A DNA stretch of 20,398 bases, taken from positions 5,733-26,130 of the forward strand of contig JAEMTR010000003.1 of the NCBI GenBank assembly GCA_016462245.1. The letters are read 5' to 3'. Shown here one piece after another: positions 1 through 6,371 of the stretch. A program made the position numbers and the translations under genes. Positions within the stretch are counted from its first letter, which is position 1; each line of letters begins with the position of its first letter. The notes beneath the pieces were generated by a model, which saw nothing but the letters and a program-made list of their open reading frames with translations, was not told the origin of the DNA and did no database searches. Origin of the DNA: Solirubrobacteraceae bacterium. Lineage in GTDB: Bacteria > Actinomycetota > Thermoleophilia > Solirubrobacterales > Solirubrobacteraceae.

Positions 1-395
1 TCTTCTGCTCGATCGTTGCTGGCGACCTCCCCGCCGAGATAATTGACGAGGACGAGCGCACCGTTACGTTCATGGACATCAGCCCAGCAACTGCGGGCCA
101 CGCGCTGGTGATTCCGCGCCAGCACGCGGAGGATCTCTACGAGATTTCAGCGGGCGATTTAGCGGCCTGCATGACGGCTGCGCAGAGGACGGCGCTGAGG
201 GCCAGGGATCTACTCGGGGCCGACGGCGTGAACCTTCTGAACTCGTGCAAGCCGGCGGCCTGGCAGACCGTCTTTCACTTTCACATTCACGTGATCCCAC
301 GCTACGACGACGACCCTCTGCAGCTGCCCTGGATTCCTGCCGCTGGCAGCGCCGATCAGATAGCGAAGAGCGCGCGGCAGCTACGCGGCGAGTGA
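1..395 (+). CDS. HIT-family nucleotide hydrolase/transferase, 5' end outside the window
   Basis: HIT proteins act on nucleoside phosphoramidates and related nucleotides in the cytoplasm. The hallmark histidine triad HFHIHVIPR is encoded at about 276-302, with the ligand-type pattern H-x-H-x-H, and the upstream NLLNSCKPAAWQTVFH segment is typical of the family. The reading frame is open from base 3 (FCSIVAGDLPAEI...), which matches the usual family beginning of CxFCxI followed by GE/DIPA. Only a handful of N-terminal codons are therefore missing, and the first internal ATG at 72 is not the true start because conserved sequence precedes it. The C-terminus is complete at TGA 393-395. The exact substrate cannot be told from the sequence. 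Confidence 0.93.
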   Translation, partial: FCSIVAGDLPAEIIDEDERTVTFMDISPATAGHALVIPRQHAEDLYEISAGDLAACMTAAQRTALRARDLLGADGVNLLNSCKPAAWQTVFHFHIHVIPRYDDDPLQLPWIPAAGSADQIAKSARQLRGE

Positions 396-423
396 ACGCC
401 GCGCCGTCGTCATAAATCGTGCA

Positions 424-486
424 AGCCGGTCGTCCCAATAGCCCTTAGATACGGAGCATCCGGCCGCTTAGGCGGCTGAACCGGCT
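424..486. other. Nested inverted repeats downstream of the HIT gene
   Basis: A small hairpin, GCCGC (463-467) and GCGGC (472-476) with a 4-base loop, sits inside a wider inverted repeat of AGCCGGT (424-430) and ACCGGCT (480-486). The following bases (about 488-499) are T-rich but not a clean T tract. It could end HIT-gene transcription or form structure in the leader of the next gene. The stems are short, so this is a weak call. Confidence 0.25.
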
Positions 487-510
487 CATCTTGTTTCTAG
501 TTGCGCTTAG

Positions 511-1209
511 ATGGTTGATATGAATAAACGTCTATTTCCTCTGCTCGCAGTTTTCGGCGCCCTCGCGCTGATCGGCCCCAGCCTTGCTTCGGCGAGAATC
601 ATCGATCTCGGCCCGCTTGATTCGGTCGCCAAGCCGGGCTGCCCAGGAACTCCCTGCTACGCGATCAGCCGCACGACCGGCTATCAGACACGCAACGCAA
701 CGAGCAAGGCCCCGATGGTGGTCACCCGCAACGGCAAAATCGTCGCTTGGACAATCGCACTCGGCAAGCCGACGACGAAGCAGATCAAATTCTTTGACTC
801 CAAGCTGGGCGGCGAGGCAACTGCGCAGCTGACGATCCTTTCGGTGACAAAGAAGTCGAAGAAGACGCCGAAGGCAAAAGACGGAGCTGTCGTTAGCCGT
901 CAAGGCGAGACCGTCAAGCTCAAGCCTTACTTCGGCAAGACCGTTCAGTTCGCTCTGCAGCGCTCGATCCCGGTCAAGAAGGGCCAGATCGTCGCGCTCA
1001 CAGTCCCAACCTGGGCGCCAGCGCTCGCTACCGGCCTCGACAGCTCGACGGTCTGGAACGCCTCGCGCGGGGAGGGCCAGTGCGAAGACACCCAAGGGCA
1101 GAGTTCGCAGCTTGCCGTCAAGCAGTTCTCCGACTACTACTGCAAGTACACGACGGCGCGGATCACCTACAGCGCTCAGATCGTTTCCGATCCCACTCCG
1201 AATCGGTAA
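511..1209 (+). CDS. Secreted protein of unknown function with four cysteines
   Basis: I do not recognise a family. The protein has a clear signal peptide: a short charged N-terminus (MNKR), a hydrophobic stretch at about residues 8-25, and a likely cleavage site after ASA at residue 28. The mature part of about 204 residues has four cysteines (44, 49, 191, 211) that could form two disulfides, and a lysine-rich segment around 113-123 (TKKSKKTPKAK). The alternating hydrophobic/polar pattern suggests mostly beta structure. The start is either ATG 511 or ATG 520; neither has a strong Shine-Dalgarno, and 520 gives the more standard MNKR signal-peptide start. It is convergent with the lipoprotein gene that follows, with a 31-base gap. 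Codon use looks native, being GC-rich at third positions. Confidence 0.8.
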   Translation: MVDMNKRLFPLLAVFGALALIGPSLASARIIDLGPLDSVAKPGCPGTPCYAISRTTGYQTRNATSKAPMVVTRNGKIVAWTIALGKPTTKQIKFFDSKLGGEATAQLTILSVTKKSKKTPKAKDGAVVSRQGETVKLKPYFGKTVQFALQRSIPVKKGQIVALTVPTWAPALATGLDSSTVWNASRGEGQCEDTQGQSSQLAVKQFSDYYCKYTTARITYSAQIVSDPTPNR

Positions 1210-1240
1210 GGCGCCTAGCGCCAAGCGTTGGTCGCGTTAG

Positions 1241-1594
1241 TTAATTAGGCGATATGCCGCCGGTATCGGCAGGTGTGCCGCCGCCGCCCGTATCGCCGCC
1301 CGTATCGCCGCCGCTGCCGCCGCTATCAACGCCAGTGCCGCCGCTATCAACGCCAGTGCCGCCGGTATCAACGCCGCTGGTGTCGGGCGATCCAGTCGTG
1401 TCGGTTGTCGTCGTCGGCGTCGTCGTAGTCGCGCCGGTACCGCTGGCGGCATCATTAGCGTCAGCGGGCGGCACCAGTGCTGGCGTCGAAGTAGGGATCT
1501 GGTCGTAAGGGCGGCTATCCCCGCCACAGGCCGAAATGCCGAGCGCGCCGATCAAAGCGAGTACACAGCTGGAAGTAGCAAAGATTGAAGGCAT
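1241..1594 (-). CDS. Small low-complexity lipoprotein
   Basis: A 117-residue protein with a lipoprotein signal sequence: hydrophobic core at about 8-21 and a lipobox ending ISAC, with the lipidated Cys at 23 followed by GGDS. After a Pro/Ala linker the chain becomes almost purely Thr, then Gly/Asp/Ser/Thr (TTTTPTTTTDTT, then repeated VDSGGTG units). This looks like an extended, flexible, acidic surface stalk rather than a folded enzyme. The C-terminal half is encoded by a tandem DNA repeat annotated separately, so length may vary between strains. No functional family is recognised. The lipobox and the lack of competing genes on the other strand make it probably real, but low complexity lowers confidence. 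Confidence 0.65.
   Translation of the reverse strand: MPSIFATSSCVLALIGALGISACGGDSRPYDQIPTSTPALVPPADANDAASGTGATTTTPTTTTDTTGSPDTSGVDTGGTGVDSGGTGVDSGGSGGDTGGDTGGGGTPADTGGISPN
1316..1378. repeat. 21-bp tandem repeat, three copies, inside the lipoprotein gene
   Basis: Two identical 21-bp units (1316-1336 and 1337-1357) are followed by a third, slightly diverged copy (1358-1378). The unit keeps the reading frame and encodes seven-residue repeats of the VDSGGTG type on the minus strand. Shorter 12-bp repeats of related sequence lie just to the left (about 1280-1305). Such arrays commonly expand and contract by slippage. Confidence 0.9.
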
Positions 1595-1615
1595 GCCACT
1601 AACGGTAGCGACTGA

Positions 1616-1882
1616 TCAAGCTGGAGGCGCCATACGGCGGCCACAGGTGGGGCATTCGTTCAGATCGCGCTGTGCCATTGCGCCGCAGAGGTTGCACAAG
1701 CGCAGGTTTTCGACCGCCCAAGGGAGTTTCGACTGAGAAGGGGCAAGCGGCAAAATTTCGCCGACGACCTCTAGCTCCTCACCGTTGCTCTCGTCGCGGT
1801 AGACCACATCAGGCTTGGCCTCGAGGATTACTTCGCGGCCCGAAGAAGGCTCTCGCAGTCGGTAACGCTGTCCCAGTTCCAT
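1616..1882 (-). CDS. Small zinc-ribbon protein of unknown function
   Basis: An 88-residue protein with two CxxC knuckles near its C-terminus, CNLC at 63-66 and CPTC at 77-80, spaced as in a rubredoxin-like zinc ribbon. The N-terminal 60 residues are charged with short hydrophobic stretches and look like a small beta domain. No signal peptide or membrane segment is present, so it is presumably cytoplasmic. AGGA lies a suitable distance before the ATG at 1882. It lies 21 bases upstream of the lipoprotein gene on the same strand, and is divergent from the cytochrome c-cupredoxin gene across about 110 bases. The partner and role are not evident. Confidence 0.7.
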   Translation of the reverse strand: MELGQRYRLREPSSGREVILEAKPDVVYRDESNGEELEVVGEILPLAPSQSKLPWAVENLRLCNLCGAMAQRDLNECPTCGRRMAPPA

Positions 1883-1991
1883 TCTTTCATCCTATCGAGC
1901 CCTGCAGCCGCTTGCTGCGCCGAGTCTGCGGCCCGCATCTGGGCGCAGAGCAGCGCCCTGTGGTCCTCGGTTCTCGGTAATATTAAGCTTG

Positions 1992-2723
1992 ATGAGTGAA
2001 CAACGGCTAAAGCGTCGCTGGCGCAGTCCATTGACCACAGGGCTCGCCCTCGGTGCTCTGCTTGTTGCTTCCGGCTGCACCAACAATTCTGGCTCCGCAG
2101 ATAGCGCAAACCTAGTAAATGGTAAGCAGCTCTTCGTCCAGAAGTGCGGCGCTTGCCACGTGATGGCGCGCGCCGGAAGCAAGGGCGTGACCGGGCCTAA
2201 CCTCGACGAGGCTTTCTACGCCGCTCGGCGCGAAAACTGGGGCGACGACGGAATCCGTGGCGTTGTCTACGGTCAGATCCGCTACCCGAACCAGAATGCC
2301 CCGATGCCCGCCGACCTAGTCACCGGCAAAGACGCCACCGACGTCGCCGCCTACGTTTCAACTGTCGCCGCTAAACCGGGCAAGGACGCTGGCCTGCTCG
2401 CTAGCGCCGTCGCGCCGGCCGGTGGCGGCAAACCAGCTGTGGCTAAGAATGGGCTGCTCTCGATTTCAGCCGATCCTAACGGGCAGCTACTTTACGTCGA
2501 ATCGGCAGCGACCGCCACGGCCGGTCCGCTGAAACTGGAGATGCCGAACAAATCTGGCGTTCCCCACAACATCGTGATCGAAACTACACCGATTGAGACG
2601 CCTGTTATCAAGAACGGTGTGGCGAAGGCCTCAGGCACACTGAAGGCCGGTAAGTTCGTCTACTTCTGCTCGGTTCCGGGCCACCGCGAGGCGGGCATGG
2701 TCGGCGAGCTCAGCGTTCGTTAG
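1992..2723 (+). CDS. Cytochrome c - blue copper (cupredoxin) fusion lipoprotein
   Basis: A predicted two-centre electron carrier on the outer face of the membrane. Numbering counts from a TTG at 1989; the ATG at 1992 is the more likely start. The N-terminus is basic, then hydrophobic (about 14-29), ending in a lipobox-like ASGC with Cys30. Domain 1 (about 42-128) is a class I cytochrome c: heme site CGACH at 53-57, a GPNL motif at 69-72, probable axial Met106 in NAPMP, and the closing helix DVAAYVSTVA. After an Ala/Gly/Pro linker, domain 2 (about 155-244) is plastocyanin-like, with copper ligands His193 (VPHNIVI), Cys227, His232 and Met237 in YFCSVPGHREAGM. It converges on the second oxidase operon, so delivery of electrons to the CuA subunits is the natural inference. 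The donor (for example a bc1-type complex) is not in the window. An AT-rich TAATAT at 1978-1983 could be a -10 element, but no good -35 was found. Confidence 0.92.
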   Translation: MSEQRLKRRWRSPLTTGLALGALLVASGCTNNSGSADSANLVNGKQLFVQKCGACHVMARAGSKGVTGPNLDEAFYAARRENWGDDGIRGVVYGQIRYPNQNAPMPADLVTGKDATDVAAYVSTVAAKPGKDAGLLASAVAPAGGGKPAVAKNGLLSISADPNGQLLYVESAATATAGPLKLEMPNKSGVPHNIVIETTPIETPVIKNGVAKASGTLKAGKFVYFCSVPGHREAGMVGELSVR

Positions 2724-2899
2724 AGCGCGCGAGCGATCACAGCGACGGCGATCACCAGCAGACAGCCGCCGACTACCCAAGCCAGCGCTTTGAAGGCGCC
2801 CGACTCAGTGCGCACCGGCTCAAGTATCCGTGGAACGCCCTTCTCGGCCGGAGAGCGATCGTCAGGGCCTTGCTGCGGCGCTTCGGGCTGCTCAGCCAC
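2720..2899 (-). CDS. 59-residue single-pass membrane protein after ctaE
   Basis: A GTG-started frame lies 9 bases after the ctaE stop. It begins MAEQPEAPQQGPDDR, continues with a Pro/Glu-rich soluble stretch (residues 1-36), has one strongly hydrophobic segment (about 38-56, ending AVAVIARAL), and stops with TAA. Composition and topology, an N-terminal soluble tail with a C-terminal anchor, are what one expects of a small oxidase-associated subunit or assembly protein. No named family is recognised. The Shine-Dalgarno is weak, so translation may be coupled to ctaE. Its stop interlocks with that of the convergent cytochrome c-cupredoxin gene (TTAG at 2720-2723), the same arrangement seen at three other gene ends here, which supports it being real. 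Confidence 0.65.
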   Translation of the reverse strand: MAEQPEAPQQGPDDRSPAEKGVPRILEPVRTESGAFKALAWVVGGCLLVIAVAVIARAL

Positions 2900-2908
2900 C
2901 GGCGGCGC

Positions 2909-3523
2909 TTAGAGCACGTAGATCGTCGTGAAGACGACGATCCACATCGCATCGACGAAGTGCCAGTAGATGCCGGGAACTTCTAGGCCGCGGTGGTGGT
3001 CAGGCCCGACCTTGCCTTTGAAGATGCGCACCGCCGACATCCACAGCAGCAGCAGCCCAATTAACACGTGCGCGCCGTGAAGTCCGGTCAGGCCGAAGAA
3101 GACCGAGGCCGAGGCGCTCGTTTTCGGTGTGAAGCCAAGGTGCAGGTATTCGTTGATCTGAATGAAGAGGAAGGTAAGTCCAAGTAGGAAGGTCGTGACG
3201 ATGCCAATCCGCATCGCCATCTGGTTATCGCGCTTTGCCGAAACGTCTGTCCAATGCATCGTGACCGACGAGGAGAGCAGGATCGCGCAGTTGATTCCGG
3301 CGACAGCTACCGGCAGCCCTTCACCTGGAGGCCAGCCGTCGGCGGAGACAACGCGGATGAAGAAGTAGGCCGCGAAGAAAGCTCCGAAGAGCATGATCTC
3401 GGAGATGATGAAGAGCAGGATTCCGAGCACCTCGGAATTTACGCGTGAGCTCTGATTAGCGATCGGCGGGCCGTGATGGTGATCATCGTGCGTTGTCGGG
3501 GTCGGGATTGAAGCGGCTTCCAT
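2909..3523 (-). CDS. ctaE: Cytochrome c oxidase subunit III
   Basis: Subunit III of a heme-copper oxidase, an integral membrane subunit that stabilises subunit I and its proton uptake. The 204 residues form five apparent membrane helices, matching the short five-helix form of the subunit. Family marks include SEIMLFGAFFAAYF near residue 41, the FFGLTGLHGAHVLIG segment around 142-156, and the C-terminal HHRGLEVPGIYWHFVDAMWIVVF. The N-terminus has a His-rich stretch (DDHHHG). AAGGAG lies 5 bases before the ATG, a strong ribosome binding site. It is 9 bases after the Usp-like gene in the ctaC2-ctaD2 operon. It is the only subunit III gene in the window, so it may serve both oxidases. Confidence 0.97.
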   Translation of the reverse strand: MEAASIPTPTTHDDHHHGPPIANQSSRVNSEVLGILLFIISEIMLFGAFFAAYFFIRVVSADGWPPGEGLPVAVAGINCAILLSSSVTMHWTDVSAKRDNQMAMRIGIVTTFLLGLTFLFIQINEYLHLGFTPKTSASASVFFGLTGLHGAHVLIGLLLLWMSAVRIFKGKVGPDHHRGLEVPGIYWHFVDAMWIVVFTTIYVL

Positions 3524-3532
3524 CGTTTCTCC

Positions 3533-4372
3533 TTATGCCCCGGACCGCGCCGAAGCAGGTTCGGCGACGATGTGGTCAACGCTTAGTCCTGAGGACTTCT
3601 TGACGCGCTCGATCAGGTCGGCGCGGAGCCAGCCTGACCGCGTCGCCGAGTAGGTCGAGATGACGATGTCGTCGACGTCGAAGAAGGCCAGCGCGTTCAT
3701 CGTCGCCGTGTAGGGGTCGGGGTCGCCGATCAGGCCTGCCGCGGGCATCCCTTGCGCCTTAGCGCGGTCAACGACCTGCGTTAAACGGGCGCGGGCGCGC
3801 TTGGCGGCTAGGTCGTCGCCGCCCTCGATTGGCACGAGAAAGATGAAGAGCCGCTCACGCCCCGCTGGCTCGCTGCTGGCTAGCTTCTGGATTTCGTCAA
3901 TCAGTGCGTCGCTGTTAGTCGTTCTGTTGGCGACGACGAGCGTTAGGTCGAACGGCGAACCGGCGCTCTGCTCTGTGACGATGTGCTCAACGGGAACCTC
4001 GGTGGCGTTGCTGACGCGGTCAACGACCCCATCTGCCAACCAGCCAGACTCGCCTTCGGGTAGCGTTGAGATCAGAATTAGTTCGGGGTCGTATTCAGCG
4101 ACTGCGTCCATCGTCGCCGAGTAGGGGTCAGGGTCGCCGACCTCGCCGGTGCAATCGATGCCAATCTCGCGCAGGACGCCGCGGGCGAGGTCAACGCGAA
4201 CCTGCGCCGCTTCGTAAACGTTGTCGACGTAGGTAAAATTCCCGTGTGTCGTAGTGCGGCGCGGGACGCAAAGAACGACGCGCAAGTCGCCATCTGCCGC
4301 TTCGGCGCGCGCCCGTTCGAGCAGCGGGCCGCCGGTCAGCGTTTCGCTCGCGACTACGAGAATCGTCCGCAT
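3533..4372 (-). CDS. Tandem Usp-like (universal stress protein-type) protein inside the oxidase operon
   Basis: A 279-residue soluble protein made of two related alpha/beta halves. Each opens with a hydrophobic strand (RTILVVAS at 2-9; DLTLVVANR at 142-150). Each carries the same motif, GDPDPYSATM at 79-88 and GDPDPYTATM at 216-225, followed by a strand ending in IST, a Gly-Trp-Leu segment and a closing VEHIV or VDHIV. This matches a Rossmann-like Usp fold duplicated in one chain; the classical ATP-binding GxxGxxxxG(S/T) signature is not clear. The start at 4372 leaves 4 bases after ctaD2; a start at 4402 would overlap ctaD2. Its place between ctaD2 and ctaE suggests a link to respiration or energy stress, but no function is demonstrated. 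Confidence 0.82.
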   Translation of the reverse strand: MRTILVVASETLTGGPLLERARAEAADGDLRVVLCVPRRTTTHGNFTYVDNVYEAAQVRVDLARGVLREIGIDCTGEVGDPDPYSATMDAVAEYDPELILISTLPEGESGWLADGVVDRVSNATEVPVEHIVTEQSAGSPFDLTLVVANRTTNSDALIDEIQKLASSEPAGRERLFIFLVPIEGGDDLAAKRARARLTQVVDRAKAQGMPAAGLIGDPDPYTATMNALAFFDVDDIVISTYSATRSGWLRADLIERVKKSSGLSVDHIVAEPASARSGA

Positions 4373-4376
4373 TGGC

Positions 4377-6284
4377 TCAGTCCGTCTCTTCTGGGCTGGC
4401 ATCGGCGGAGGCGCCAGCAGCTACCGCCACGGGCTCAGGTTTGGCATCGTCAAAGACCGCGTGTACGGCGCCCGGGACGCCGTACTCGTAAGGGCCGCCG
4501 ACGACCGACGGGATCGCATCGAAGTTGAAGATCGGCGGCGGCGATGAGACCTGCCACTCGATCGTCAGTGAGTTCCAAGGGTTTGAACCAGCCTTCGGCC
4601 CGGTGCGCCAAGAGATGATCATGTTGTAGAGGAAGATCAGCGTCGAAAGGCCGACGACGAACGATGCGACCGAGATGATCAAGTTCCAGGTTGCAAACTG
4701 ATCGGCGTAATCCGAGACGCGCCGCGGCATCCCTTGAACTCCGATCAGGTGCATCGGCGCAAAGGTGACGTTGAAGAAAATAAAGGTCAGCCAGAAGTGG
4801 AGTTTGCCCAGCCTCTCGTTGAACATTCGGCCCGTCATCTTCGGGAACCAGAAGTAGATTCCGGCGTAGATCGTGAACAGTGAGCCGCCGAAAAGGACGT
4901 AGTGAATGTGGGCGACGATGAAGTAGGTGTCGCTGACGTGAATGTCGAGCGGAACCATCGCCAGCATCACGCCGGAGATTCCGCCGAGCGTGAACATCGC
5001 GATAAAGCCGATCGCGAAGAGCATCGGCGTATCCATCTTCAAGACGCCACGCCAGAGCGTTGCAATCCAAGAGAAAATCTTAATCCCAGTTGGAATCGCG
5101 ATGATCGCCGTCGTAATCATCATCGGTATTCGGATCCAGTCGGACATCCCCGAGACGAACATGTGGTGAGCCCAAACGGTGAAGCCAAGCAGCACTATCG
5201 CCAGCAGCGAGAAGGCCATCATGCGGTAGCCGAAGACCGGCTTTCGAGAGCGCGTCGCTAAGACCTCGCTGATGATGCCGAAGCCAGGCAACATCATGAT
5301 GTAGACGGCCGGGTGTGAATAGAACCAGAAGACGTGCTGGTACATCAACACGTCGCCACCGCCCGCAGGGTTGAAGAAGTTGAAACCGAGCGCCCGGTCG
5401 AGAATCACCATGAACTGCGAGGCGGCAATGAATGGCGTTGCGATCACGACTAGCAGCGAGGTCGAAAAGTTGGCCCAGACGAGCAGTGGCATTCTGAAGA
5501 AGGTCATCCCCGGCGCGCGCATCGTGATGATCGTGACGAGGAAGTTCAGCGCCGTTGCGATCGATGAGGCGCCGGCGAACTGAACCGCGATCGTGAAGAA
5601 AGCCTGCCCGATCGGAGCGTCGACAGAGAGCGGCGCGTAGGCGGTCCAGCCGGCAGCGAATGAGCCGCCCGGTGCGAGGAAGGAGAGCAGCATCATGACG
5701 CCGGCTACCGGCAGCATCCAGAACGAGAGAGCGTTGAGGCGCGGGAAGGCCATATCCGGCGCGCCAATCATCAGCGGCAGCACGTAGTTGGCAATCCCGG
5801 CGAAGACGGGGATTACAAAAAGGAAGATCAGCAGCGTCGCGTGGACCGAGAAGATGCCGTTGTAGGTGTTCGGGTCAACGAACTGGCGGCCGGGGGCGGC
5901 CAACTCGGCGCGCACCAGCATCGCCATCAGTCCGCCGATGAACATGAAGAAGAAAGAGGTGCATATGTACTGAATGCCGATTACTTTGTGGTCGGTATTG
6001 ACCTTGAAGTAGTCGCGCCAGCTCTTCGCACCATGGTCTGCGTGGTCATCAACGACCGTTCGGCCGCTCGCCCAACGCAGCCAATAGTCAAAGCAGCCAA
6101 TCCCGCCGAGGAAGAAGAGCGGCACCGTCAGCAGTGAGATCTGAAGTACCGATTCGCCGTCATAGACTGGGTCTACAGCGAATGCCGCGCGCAGCCCGGT
6201 GCTGAGGCCGAGGCAGAAGAGCACGCCAAGTATTGAATAGGCGAGCGCCCTGTACCAGCCTGGCTGTCTAATCTTCGCGGCCAT
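4377..6284 (-). CDS. ctaD: Cytochrome c oxidase subunit I, A2-type, with N-terminal membrane extension
   Basis: The catalytic subunit, which reduces O2 at the heme-CuB centre and pumps protons. Counting from ATG 6284 (635 residues), ligands are His148 (VHAT; heme), His324 (CuB, in FYSHPAVY), His373-His374 (WAHHMF; CuB), and His459 and His461 (VAHIHY; hemes). Tyr328 is the residue normally cross-linked to CuB-His. The usual GHPEV is YSHPAV (321-327): Glu is missing and Tyr-Ser precede His, the hallmark of A2-type oxidases. The D-channel entry Asp is present in APDMAFP. About 90 residues precede the conserved NTDHKVIG start and hold two extra hydrophobic segments (about 12-34 and 46-68). The C-terminus ends in an Ala/Glu-rich tail. 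AAAGGG sits about 7 bases before ATG; an in-frame TTG at 6287 is less likely. Confidence 0.96.
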   Translation of the reverse strand: MAAKIRQPGWYRALAYSILGVLFCLGLSTGLRAAFAVDPVYDGESVLQISLLTVPLFFLGGIGCFDYWLRWASGRTVVDDHADHGAKSWRDYFKVNTDHKVIGIQYICTSFFFMFIGGLMAMLVRAELAAPGRQFVDPNTYNGIFSVHATLLIFLFVIPVFAGIANYVLPLMIGAPDMAFPRLNALSFWMLPVAGVMMLLSFLAPGGSFAAGWTAYAPLSVDAPIGQAFFTIAVQFAGASSIATALNFLVTIITMRAPGMTFFRMPLLVWANFSTSLLVVIATPFIAASQFMVILDRALGFNFFNPAGGGDVLMYQHVFWFYSHPAVYIMMLPGFGIISEVLATRSRKPVFGYRMMAFSLLAIVLLGFTVWAHHMFVSGMSDWIRIPMMITTAIIAIPTGIKIFSWIATLWRGVLKMDTPMLFAIGFIAMFTLGGISGVMLAMVPLDIHVSDTYFIVAHIHYVLFGGSLFTIYAGIYFWFPKMTGRMFNERLGKLHFWLTFIFFNVTFAPMHLIGVQGMPRRVSDYADQFATWNLIISVASFVVGLSTLIFLYNMIISWRTGPKAGSNPWNSLTIEWQVSSPPPIFNFDAIPSVVGGPYEYGVPGAVHAVFDDAKPEPVAVAAGASADASPEETD

Positions 6285-6287
6285 CAA

Positions 6288-6371
6288 TTAACCCTTTCCG
6301 TGCACGCTTTGGTCAATGTATTTGACCAGAGAATCAAGCAGCTTTGTCATTGTTGTGCTGGCAACGAACAT
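6288..6371 (-). pseudogene. Remnant of a cytochrome c domain following ctaC2
   Basis: Past the ctaC2 amber codon the same frame continues for 27 codons: MFVASTT, then MTKLLDSLVKYIDQSVHGKG, then TAA. The first part, with the preceding GK, matches DGKKIFVAG at the start of the cytochrome c domain of CtaC1. The second part matches its last helix, TKAELDALIKYIDEAVNGK, at about 12 of 19 positions. The roughly 69 residues between, including the CxxCH heme site and the axial Met, are absent. This looks like the scar of an internal deletion plus a nonsense change in a formerly caa3-type subunit II. It could instead be a translated micro-ORF (ATG follows the stop directly) or a readthrough tail, but it cannot bind heme c. 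Confidence 0.75.

Noticed and set aside
1210..1222. Perfect 5-bp hairpin GGCGC-CTA-GCGCC right after the secreted-protein stop
   Set aside because: The stem is short and no T-rich run follows, so I do not call it a terminator.
4450..5070. 206-codon frame on the same strand as ctaD2 in another frame
   Set aside because: It sits entirely inside ctaD2, and its Arg/Asp-rich translation looks like an out-of-frame reading of the conserved gene.
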